Positions 1 through 7,466 of a stretch of DNA of 64,000 nucleotides are shown one piece after another. How positions within the stretch are numbered: position 1 is the stretch's first letter; each line of letters begins with the position of its first letter. The translations under genes and the position numbers were made by a program. The notes under the pieces are model-generated. The model was not told where the DNA came from and did not search any database. It worked only from the letters and a program-made list of their open reading frames with translations. Source of the DNA: Flavobacteriales bacterium (GTDB lineage Bacteria > Bacteroidota > Bacteroidia > Flavobacteriales_E > Vicingaceae); contig JAJCYO010000055.1 of assembly GCA_029262875.1 (NCBI GenBank), positions 26,011-90,010 of the forward strand, read 5' to 3'.

Positions 1-20
1 AGCTCTGTAATCCTCTATGT

Positions 21-488
21 TCATTTATATTTATATGGAAGAACTTTTGAATATTTATCTTTAGAAATAACAACCATAGAATGCATGTTTCTAATTTCAG
101 GAATAGGTGTAAGCTTTTCTTTAACTAATGTATCAAATGCAGTAATGTCTTTAACCATGATTTTTAATAAGTAATCTGCTTGGCCTGTAACATTGTAGCA
201 CTCCATCACCTCATCAATTTCATCAATTTGATCTATAAAATTATTAATCGCATTGTCTCTTTGTCTTATTAAAGAAATTTGCATAAATGCTGAAATTCCT
301 AAATCCAATTTTGATTCATCTACTAACGCATGGTAGCTTTGAATAAACCCATTACTCTCTAATTTTTTTACTCTTTCCAACGTTGGTGCTGGAGATAACC
401 CAATATCTTTAGAAAGTTGAAGGTTGGTAATTTTTCCGTTCTCTTGAAGTCTTTTTAAAATGCTTAAATCTAATTCATCTAATTTCAT
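21..488 (-). CDS. Lrp/AsnC family transcriptional regulator
   Basis: A 155-residue protein of normal length for the Lrp/AsnC family. Residues about 4-60 form the N-terminal helix-turn-helix (start MKLDELDLSILKRL, then the IGLSPAPTLERVKKLE recognition region). Residues about 65-145 form the RAM/AsnC effector-binding domain that oligomerises and senses amino acids. Members act as cytoplasmic feast/famine regulators of amino-acid genes; the ligand here cannot be told from sequence. It is on the same strand as the upstream cyclase gene but separated by 87 bases containing a possible -7 box, so it probably has its own promoter and may be autoregulated, as is common in the family. Confidence 0.93.
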   Translation of the reverse strand: MKLDELDLSILKRLQENGKITNLQLSKDIGLSPAPTLERVKKLESNGFIQSYHALVDESKLDLGISAFMQISLIRQRDNAINNFIDQIDEIDEVMECYNVTGQADYLLKIMVKDITAFDTLVKEKLTPIPEIRNMHSMVVISKDKYSKVLPYKYK

Positions 489-525
489 CGCTTTTCCCTT
501 TGTTTAGAATATTCTTTCAACAAAT

Positions 526-533
526 CAAAAATA
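526..533 (-). promoter_or_regulatory. Putative -7 box for the Lrp/AsnC gene
   Basis: On the minus strand this reads TATTTTTG, matching the Bacteroidota -7 consensus TAnnTTTG. It lies about 37 bases before the start codon at 488. No clear TTG -33 element is seen at the usual spacing, so the call is tentative. Confidence 0.35.
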
Positions 534-575
534 ACGAAATTAAAATTGGATTGGGCTCTTTTTTAAGTTAAAAAA

Positions 576-1325
576 CTACGCTTTTATTTTATATAAGAGT
601 GGCTTGCTTGGCGAAGCATCATTTTCAAAGCTTGCTATTTGAATGTTTAAAAAATAGGTCCCATTTACAATCGTATCCGGAACGAAAATAAGCTCAGTAA
701 TGGTTCTTTGTTTTTGAATATTATTTGGGTATTCCCAGAATGTGTGATGTGCTTTTAATACCCCATCGTCTTCTTCCCTATCAACAGAAGGGGTGTCAAT
801 TAACAAGTGCTCTACTCCACTATCAATTAGAAATTGAACTGCCTTATAATCCATAAAGGTTGGATTAGTATTAGAGTATTGCATTGAAAGCTTAGCACTG
901 CTATTTGGTAAGGTTCTAATTACAATTGCTTTTGCCCCATTATTTTCCCACACATCTTTTATCTGCTCTAATGTAATGATACTGTCATCATTATTTTGTT
1001 CTGGAACGACACTGACAACATTAGCTAAAAAGAAAAATTCTGTTAAACATTGATTAATGGTATGTTTTTCTTTGCTAATATGGCCAACACATTCCGTATG
1101 GGTTCCATTCCCATGAGGATTAAAATAAATGTTTCTAAAATTAACTGCCCCTCCTTGATTTACATCTCCAATAAACCCATTTTCCATTACAGGTTCAAAC
1201 TTAGGAACATCAACATACCATGCAGTAAGATTGCTTTTATCTGCTTTTAATGGAATTGATATGTCCATTGGTTTAGATAAGTCTATTTGATAATTTTCTT
1301 CGTTATATTGAATTGTTGTAACCAT
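576..1325 (-). CDS. Cyclase family protein (kynurenine formamidase-like metal hydrolase)
   Basis: A 249-residue protein of the cyclase family (PF04199), which includes bacterial kynurenine formamidase and other metal-dependent amide/ester hydrolases. The metal-binding signature is visible as HGNGTHTECVGH at residues 71-82. It departs from the canonical HxGTHxDxPxH: one residue is inserted before GTH and Glu78 replaces Asp. His76 and His82 keep their usual spacing. The start codon shares one base with the stop codon of hemW, so the two are translationally coupled. No kynurenine pathway genes are nearby, so substrate is unknown. Probably cytoplasmic; no signal peptide. Confidence 0.85.
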   Translation of the reverse strand: MVTTIQYNEENYQIDLSKPMDISIPLKADKSNLTAWYVDVPKFEPVMENGFIGDVNQGGAVNFRNIYFNPHGNGTHTECVGHISKEKHTINQCLTEFFFLANVVSVVPEQNNDDSIITLEQIKDVWENNGAKAIVIRTLPNSSAKLSMQYSNTNPTFMDYKAVQFLIDSGVEHLLIDTPSVDREEDDGVLKAHHTFWEYPNNIQKQRTITELIFVPDTIVNGTYFLNIQIASFENDASPSKPLLYKIKA

Positions 1326-2449
1326 TAAACGTAAAATAAATCTGACGTAATTTTATCCGCAATTAAAACTCCTTCACCAGTTAAAATAATCCTATTATTT
1401 ATTTGTTGAAGATAAGAAGAATTTAAATATGGTTTTAATTCTTGCTTAAAATGCTGGTTTATTTTTTTACTAAAATTAGTTTCAATGTAATCTTTTTCAA
1501 TCCCCCAAATGGTTCTTAATCGAGTAAGGACATATTCATTAAAAGCCATTTTTTCATCTATTATCTCTTCTTCAAAATAAATTTCACCCTCATTTATAGC
1601 CTTAATGTATTTAATGTTATTCGACACATTCCATAAACGTTTATTGTCAATATAAGAATGAGCCGAAGGACCTACTCCAAGGTACTCTTTTCCTTTCCAG
1701 TAATTACTGTTGTGTTGGGAATAAAATCCTTCTTTTCCAAAGTTAGACACCTCATATTGTGTTAATCCAAACGCTGCTGTTTTTTGAACCAGCGTTTTAA
1801 ATTGAGCAATTGTCTTTTCATCCGAAAGAGGCGGTATTTGACCCATTTTAATTTGATGATCAAGTGTTGTTTTTTGTTCAACTGTTAAACTATAGGCCGA
1901 AAGGTGCGGCACATCAAAGTCTTTTACTTTATGCAAGTTAGTTAACCACGTCTCCTCTGTAGATATAGGGGAGCCGTAAATTAAATCAATGGTGATGTTT
2001 TCAAAACCAGCGTCTTGGCTTTTTTTAATGCTAAATTCTGCCTCTTTAGCATCGTGCGCTCTATTAAAAAACTTAAGCTCATCGTCATTAAAGGATTGCG
2101 TGCCAATACTTAAGCGGTTGACTCCAGTATTCTTTAAAGACTTTAGCTTTTCTTGTGATAAATCATCTGGATTACATTCTAATGTAAACTCCAGTGTATC
2201 GGCAATAGAATAGTTTTTATGCAGTGCATCCGTAATGAGATTGAGCTCATTATCACTTAATATAGAAGGGGTCCCTCCTCCAAAATAAACCGTATCAATT
2301 TGACTTGAAAAAAGACTCTTTCTGCCCTCAATTTCTTTCACGAGAGCTTGAACTAAGTCTGTTTTATATTTTAAAGAAGTGGAAAAATGGAAATCACAAT
2401 AACTACAACTTTGCTTACAAAAAGGAATATGAACATAAATTCCTGCCAA
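1325..2449 (-). CDS. hemW: Radical SAM heme chaperone HemW
   Basis: A 374-residue radical SAM protein. The [4Fe-4S] cluster motif CxxxCxxC is at Cys11, Cys15 and Cys18 (PFCKQSCSYCDF). The heme-binding HNxxYW motif typical of HemW is present as HNSNYW, followed by GVGPSAHS. HemW delivers heme to respiratory proteins and was often misannotated as oxygen-independent coproporphyrinogen oxidase HemN; the short length and HNxxYW favour HemW. The gene begins 5 bases after the histidine kinase stop and overlaps the cyclase start by one base, so kinase, hemW and cyclase look like one operon. Cytoplasmic. Confidence 0.93.
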   Translation of the reverse strand: MAGIYVHIPFCKQSCSYCDFHFSTSLKYKTDLVQALVKEIEGRKSLFSSQIDTVYFGGGTPSILSDNELNLITDALHKNYSIADTLEFTLECNPDDLSQEKLKSLKNTGVNRLSIGTQSFNDDELKFFNRAHDAKEAEFSIKKSQDAGFENITIDLIYGSPISTEETWLTNLHKVKDFDVPHLSAYSLTVEQKTTLDHQIKMGQIPPLSDEKTIAQFKTLVQKTAAFGLTQYEVSNFGKEGFYSQHNSNYWKGKEYLGVGPSAHSYIDNKRLWNVSNNIKYIKAINEGEIYFEEEIIDEKMAFNEYVLTRLRTIWGIEKDYIETNFSKKINQHFKQELKPYLNSSYLQQINNRIILTGEGVLIADKITSDLFYV

Positions 2450-2454
2450 CGCAT

Positions 2455-3981
2455 TTATTTGTTTAGCACAATTCTAAATGTTGTTCCTGTTGCGTCAGAT
2501 TGTTTTACGAATATTTTTCCTGCATGGTAATTTTCAATGATTCGTTTTACCAAGGATAACCCTAAGCCCCAACCTCTCTGCTTGGTTGTAAAGCCAGGTT
2601 CAAAAATTGTTTTTTGTTTAGCTCTAGGTATTCCTGTTCCTGTATCCGTAATATCTATGTAAACAAATTGTGTTTGATCAGTAATGTAAATGTCAATATT
2701 TCCTTCTCCCTTCATCGCATCTACAGCATTCTTAATCACATTTTCAAGTACCCAACTAAACAAAGAAGGATTTAGTTTTGCCAATATTTCAGCATTGTTC
2801 TGTGTCGTAAAAGTGATGTTTACTTTCTTAGAAATTCTTACTCTTAAATACGCAAGCGTGTTATTAATGACTTCATTTAAGGTTTCTTGTTCAAGTTTTG
2901 GAACAGAGCCTATTTTAGAAAATCTTTCTGTTATTGTTTCCAGCCTAGTAATATCTTTTGACAGCTCATTAATTGTGTTGTCATCAACAACATCTTTTAA
3001 TTTCAGGTATTCTACCCAAGCAATCAATGAGGAAAGGGGTGTTCCTAATTGGTGAGCAGTTTCTTTGGCCATTCCTACCCAAACCTGGTTTTGTTCAACT
3101 TTACGAGAAGTACTAAACAGGTAGTAAGAAATCAATAAAAACAATGCTATTATTAATATTTGGAAGTAAGGGTAATACTTCAGCTGTTGTAATAACTTAG
3201 AGTCTTTGTAGAAAATGTAATTACGAGTTTGGTTATTAATTGTAATGCCTATAGGTTCGTTTTGCTCTCTCATATCAGCAATAGTCGCCTCTAAGAAATC
3301 TTGTCCTATTCCTGTTTTTCCGCCTTCCAAATTTCCATATTCAATAATATTAATTTGTGTACTATCGGTATAAATTACTGGAACAGAAGCAGAGTTAATT
3401 ACTATTTCAGAAATAAACGATTGAATTAAATCATCCAATACTGTTTTAAGTTCTGAGAATATCTTAGAGTCCTTGTAGTAAAGTTTCTGCTTAATCGTAT
3501 AACCAGGTATGTGATAAGTTAAGTCAATGGGTTCATTATTGCTGTTTTTCATTAAAGTCAACTGATCCGCTAAAAATTGAGAAGTATCTTCTCCTTCTTT
3601 AATGTCAAAGTTTCTCCAATTGGCAATGTTTTCTTCATCATCCACAACCATAACAGGGATCGTTGTATTTCTTTCAAGAATATTAAGGTAAAAAGTTAAA
3701 TCGCTCCTATTATTTGATGTCGCTATTCTTTTATTTGCTTCGGCCCAAAGCTCTATTTTATTTCGTTCTTCATCAGAAATCTTTTGAAATAACTCTCCTG
3801 TATAACTTACTAAAGAGGCTTTGTTTTGAATGGCTTCAGCCCATAGCTGGACTTTTTTACGCTCTTCTGTTTCAATTTTTTTAACTAAAATATTAGTATA
3901 CCACAATGAAGCAACAATAATTAAAATTGCCGCTCCTGCCAAAAGCAGTTTCCATCGTTGTTTTTTAGAGTAAATATTCAA
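2455..3981 (-). CDS. Membrane sensor histidine kinase with duplicated extracytoplasmic module
   Basis: A 508-residue sensor kinase. Transmembrane helices are at about 12-31 and 272-289, enclosing a large periplasmic domain. The phosphoacceptor is His310 in KETAHQLGTPLSSL, followed by the HATPase boxes (NVIKNAVDAM, DTGTGIP, GWGLGLSLVKRI). There is no HAMP domain. The periplasmic part looks internally duplicated: similar WAEA segments at 47-50 and 79-82, and similar YYKDSK/FYKDSK segments at 168-173 and 257-262, each followed by a Leu-rich run. No cognate response regulator is adjacent; the next genes are hemW and a cyclase. Ligand unknown. Confidence 0.9.
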   Translation of the reverse strand: MNIYSKKQRWKLLLAGAAILIIVASLWYTNILVKKIETEERKKVQLWAEAIQNKASLVSYTGELFQKISDEERNKIELWAEANKRIATSNNRSDLTFYLNILERNTTIPVMVVDDEENIANWRNFDIKEGEDTSQFLADQLTLMKNSNNEPIDLTYHIPGYTIKQKLYYKDSKIFSELKTVLDDLIQSFISEIVINSASVPVIYTDSTQINIIEYGNLEGGKTGIGQDFLEATIADMREQNEPIGITINNQTRNYIFYKDSKLLQQLKYYPYFQILIIALFLLISYYLFSTSRKVEQNQVWVGMAKETAHQLGTPLSSLIAWVEYLKLKDVVDDNTINELSKDITRLETITERFSKIGSVPKLEQETLNEVINNTLAYLRVRISKKVNITFTTQNNAEILAKLNPSLFSWVLENVIKNAVDAMKGEGNIDIYITDQTQFVYIDITDTGTGIPRAKQKTIFEPGFTTKQRGWGLGLSLVKRIIENYHAGKIFVKQSDATGTTFRIVLNK

Positions 3982-4078
3982 GTTAGGACTCTTGTTTAAG
4001 CTGTGCTGTTTAAAGACGCCCGAAAATAGGAAATAGTTGTAAATATGACTAAAGAATGCGTCAATTATTTCTTAAATA

Positions 4079-4855
4079 CTAATATTTGAGGACCTTATAG
4101 CTTCTTTTTCCGGCAGTAGAGTTAATTATTAAGAAATATGTTCCTTGGTTTAGTCCCAAAGTCGATATTATTAGTTGATTAGGTGAAATAACGTCAAAAG
4201 AAACATTTTGTCGTTTTCCAACAATGTCAATTAATCTTATTTCTTTTGTTTGAAATGCCTTAGCGTCCATTTCAATAAACAATTTATCCATTACTGGGTT
4301 CGGATATATTTTGATTGATTGTCTTTCTACTACAGCTACTCCTGTTGGAAGCATTCCAACAACCTCAAACGAATCTACTGCTGTGCAGCCATTACTATCA
4401 GATACTGTTACGACATAAGTAATCGGTACTGTATCAGCTATAACACAATCTCCTAAGCTGCAATTAATTAAATTAGGTGTCCACGAAACTGAATAAGGAG
4501 GTATTCCGCCAACAATAGTTGGTGAAATTATTGGTAAACTATCCCCAAAAAATACATTGGTATCTGATATCGTTGAAACAATCAACTGAGGAGGTTCAGC
4601 TACAAAATACCCTAAAACACTAAGCAATTGCCCCGTGCTATCCCAAACCGTTACTTCATGAATTCCTGTACAAAGTCCAGTTGCAACCTGTGTGGTTTGT
4701 CCTGTTGGTGACCATAAAAAAGTATAGGGAGGTAGCCCTCCAAAAGGTTGTGTTTGAACAGTCCCGTCACAAGCTCCAAAACATGAAACATCAACCGCCT
4801 GTGAAAAGGAGGAAAGTGGGAAAAAAAGAATTAATATATAAATATATGTCTTCAC
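4079..4855 (-). CDS. T9SS-exported SprB-repeat protein
   Basis: A 258-residue exported protein. A signal peptide covers about residues 1-18 (ending FSQA). Residues about 23-75 form an SprB-type repeat (CFGACDGTV, then GGLPPYTFLWSPTG). Residues about 105-165 are a second Ig-like/PKD-like unit with GGIPPYSVSW and SDSNGC. The C-terminus (about 180-258) is a type IX secretion type A sorting domain with the IYPNPV motif. The protein is therefore expected at the cell surface or secreted, possibly as an adhesin-like or structural protein; no catalytic domain is visible. A TACCTTTG -7 box precedes it. Confidence 0.82.
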   Translation of the reverse strand: MKTYIYILILFFPLSSFSQAVDVSCFGACDGTVQTQPFGGLPPYTFLWSPTGQTTQVATGLCTGIHEVTVWDSTGQLLSVLGYFVAEPPQLIVSTISDTNVFFGDSLPIISPTIVGGIPPYSVSWTPNLINCSLGDCVIADTVPITYVVTVSDSNGCTAVDSFEVVGMLPTGVAVVERQSIKIYPNPVMDKLFIEMDAKAFQTKEIRLIDIVGKRQNVSFDVISPNQLIISTLGLNQGTYFLIINSTAGKRSYKVLKY

Positions 4856-4871
4856 ATCAGTATAATGTATG

Positions 4872-4879
4872 CAAAGGTA
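4872..4879 (-). promoter_or_regulatory. Putative -7 box for the SprB-repeat gene
   Basis: On the minus strand this reads TACCTTTG, an exact TAnnTTTG match, 17 bases before the start codon at 4855. The nearest TTG on the upstream side is at non-ideal spacing (13 or 24 bases). Confidence 0.42.
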
Positions 4880-4937
4880 TTAACCCTAACATCAAAGAAA
4901 AGACAAGAAAAAGACAAACCAACGGAAATTGGCTGTC

Positions 4938-6155
4938 CTAATGTTTGAAAATTTTATACGTTTTTTGTTGTGAAGTAGCTGTCACTTTAACGAAATAAAT
5001 CCCATTTTTCATGCCTGACAAGTTTAACTCAAAAGAATTAATGTTTTCATAGTGTTTGGTCAATACCCTTTTCCCGACCACGTCATAAACCAAGACTTCA
5101 ACTGTTTTTTCTTGTTTAGACGATGAGAATTTAAACCTGTTTTGTGTCACAAATCCCTTCCAGTTATTTTCTGAAATAGTTTCTTCAATACCCACATTTA
5201 CCGGAACGTAAGCCTTTATTGCTATTGGTAAATGATCTGACATAATGTATAAAGCATCAATTACATTGGCTGGCGCTGAAGTATTTGTTGGCGTAGCATT
5301 AATGGATTTATTAAAATGATTACCGTCATTCCCTACTGCTGTATAGGAATTAGGAACATAGGTTAATTTGTTTGATCCTGTAAGTAAATCATTGGTAAAA
5401 AATATAAAGTCAAACCGGTCGTCCATCCCGCCAAAAGCACCACCATCTCCTAAACTTCCAGATCTCGTACTTTGTGTATGAACATTAGCATAAAATGAAT
5501 TGTTATTCCAATTACCGGGAGTAGAAATAGGGTCTAATAAAGACACATTCCCACCATTTAAAATGGTATTGTGTGCCGCTTCAGCACTTGTATATAAATT
5601 AAAATCTCCTCCTAATATTACATTTTCAATATTTGTTCTGGAGTCCATATAGTTTTTAAGTGTAACTGCTTCTTGGTTTCGTTGTTGTTCATTAGCCGCA
5701 CCAGTACTTGCTTTTAAGTGAGCCATATAACAATAAATAAACACGGTGTCTGATGCAGCAGTCATTCCTGGAGCGTTATAATACAGAACATATTCGCTTA
5801 TGTTTCTAAGTGTTGTCGCTATTTCAAACTGGCTATACAATACCAATTTATCCGAATTGTAATACAACATGTTATCCGTATCAGGACCATTAAAATAAGT
5901 TGCCTTTTGGTAATAAGTAACACCATCAACATTTAACGCATCGTTTAAAATGGTTGTAGCTCCTGTAGAGGATGTCAGTTCCGTGATCATAAAAATATCC
6001 GGTTGAACATATTGAATAATCGGTTTTAGAGTGTCTGCCTTAGTTGAATTAGAAAGCGGGTAGTTTAAAATATTATAGGATAAAACCGTTAATGTGTCTT
6101 GTGATTTAACAAGGGTTCCTAAGAGGATGAAAAGTGTAAATAGAATGTGTTTCAT
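4938..6155 (-). CDS. Extracellular endonuclease/exonuclease/phosphatase-family protein with T9SS sorting domain
   Basis: A 405-residue secreted enzyme. It has an N-terminal signal peptide (about 1-18) and an EEP-fold (DNase I-like) domain at about 20-310. EEP landmarks are visible: NILNYP near the start, ITELTS (catalytic Glu region), GGDFNLY (metal/active-site Asp-Asn) and SDHLPI near the end (catalytic Asp-His). The last 80 residues are a type IX sorting domain (VYDVVGKRV, NLSGMKNGIYFVKV). It is expected to hydrolyse extracellular nucleic acid or phosphoester substrates. It lies 7 bases downstream of a second EEP gene, so both are probably cotranscribed. Confidence 0.86.
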   Translation of the reverse strand: MKHILFTLFILLGTLVKSQDTLTVLSYNILNYPLSNSTKADTLKPIIQYVQPDIFMITELTSSTGATTILNDALNVDGVTYYQKATYFNGPDTDNMLYYNSDKLVLYSQFEIATTLRNISEYVLYYNAPGMTAASDTVFIYCYMAHLKASTGAANEQQRNQEAVTLKNYMDSRTNIENVILGGDFNLYTSAEAAHNTILNGGNVSLLDPISTPGNWNNNSFYANVHTQSTRSGSLGDGGAFGGMDDRFDFIFFTNDLLTGSNKLTYVPNSYTAVGNDGNHFNKSINATPTNTSAPANVIDALYIMSDHLPIAIKAYVPVNVGIEETISENNWKGFVTQNRFKFSSSKQEKTVEVLVYDVVGKRVLTKHYENINSFELNLSGMKNGIYFVKVTATSQQKTYKIFKH

Positions 6156-6162
6156 GAGTAGA

Positions 6163-7239
6163 TTATTTATTTTTCTGTTCCTTAATTAAAAACAAATATA
6201 CAGGAAAATGATCGCTGTACCCTCCAGTATAGGCTCCTCCAGCATATGTGCGATGTGGATAACCTTTATATTTTCCAGTAGATTGTATTAAATAGGCCTT
6301 GCTAAAGATTTTTGCCTTGTAATATTTGTAAGACGAATAATCCTCTCCCATTAATGACGGTGTTACTAAGATTTGGTCAAACAAATTCCAGGCATCTCTA
6401 TAGGCCAATGTTCCTATTCCTTTCTTAAAATAACCTTCCCATGGATTAAACAGGTCATCGGCTTTAAGCTCATCTTTTTTGCCTACTCCTTTCAAGTGTT
6501 TTTTTATACTTGAATCTGTTGGATCGTCATTTAAATCTCCCATGTACAATATTTTAGCCTTTGGATCAATTGCTTGTAAAGAATCAATAATTATTTTTCC
6601 TAAATCAGCAGCAGATGCTCTTTTTGGCCGACTACGTTTTTCTCCACCACTTCGAGAAGGCCAATGTGTAACAATTACATGAATTTTTTCGCCATTTAAT
6701 AAACCACTTACCAACAATTGGTCTCTTGTATAAAAGGTAGTGTCAATGCTTCTTAACGAAATACTCTTACTCGATGTTACTTCGAAATATTTAGGATTAT
6801 ATAATAACCCAACGTCAATTCCTCTTTTGTCTGGAGAGTCATAATGCACAATTTTATATTCTCTACTTTTCAGTTTTTCAGTTTTAACCAAATCCTCTAA
6901 AACAGATCTATTTTCGATTTCAGAAACCCCTAAAATAGCTACTCCATCAGGCGTTACTTCAACACCTAAATCAGCAATGACTTTAGACATGTTTTCTAAT
7001 TTTTCCATATATCTTTCTGAAGTCCACCCCTTTTTTCCTTTAGGAGTAAAATCATCTTGCAAAATTTTATTCGTATCGGAATCAATAAGCGTGTCAAAGA
7101 GGTTTTCTAAATTGTAAAACCCCACTCCTGCAACCTGGTACTCCTTTTTATCCTCTTGAGAAAATATAGGGTTAACAGTAAAGAAAAAGAGTATTAAGTA
7201 TAAAAGTAAGCCTTGTTTCATAAGTGTATTTTTTTGCAA
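6163..7239 (-). CDS. Exported endonuclease/exonuclease/phosphatase-family protein
   Basis: A 358-residue protein with an N-terminal signal peptide or lipid-free export signal (hydrophobic residues about 8-27) and one EEP domain. Motifs in order: GFYNLENLFD (start of the fold), LGVSEIENR (catalytic Glu), THWPSR (His), MGDLNDDP (Asp-Asn) and YSDHFPV (Asp-His). Unlike the downstream paralogue it has no T9SS sorting domain, so it should remain periplasmic or be released by another path. The pair plus the divergent TonB receptor operon suggests stepwise breakdown and uptake of an extracellular phosphoester such as DNA; this role is inferred. Confidence 0.86.
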   Translation of the reverse strand: MQKNTLMKQGLLLYLILFFFTVNPIFSQEDKKEYQVAGVGFYNLENLFDTLIDSDTNKILQDDFTPKGKKGWTSERYMEKLENMSKVIADLGVEVTPDGVAILGVSEIENRSVLEDLVKTEKLKSREYKIVHYDSPDKRGIDVGLLYNPKYFEVTSSKSISLRSIDTTFYTRDQLLVSGLLNGEKIHVIVTHWPSRSGGEKRSRPKRASAADLGKIIIDSLQAIDPKAKILYMGDLNDDPTDSSIKKHLKGVGKKDELKADDLFNPWEGYFKKGIGTLAYRDAWNLFDQILVTPSLMGEDYSSYKYYKAKIFSKAYLIQSTGKYKGYPHRTYAGGAYTGGYSDHFPVYLFLIKEQKNK

Positions 7240-7466
7240 AGTAAGTAAATAAAATTCTATGTGTTTTTTATTAGGGATGCCTAAAGTTCTTTTTAATATT
7301 AATTTTTTATTAACAATTTAATGGTTTTAAGGGTTTTATGAATTATTAAGTTTAATTTTGAATCGTTATTAAATTATTTGCATTAATAACAAAAAGTGAT
7401 TATCCTATGAAGCAACCAAAGTAAGACTTCAAACCGCTTTATTCTTATACTTTTTTTTTAATACTA

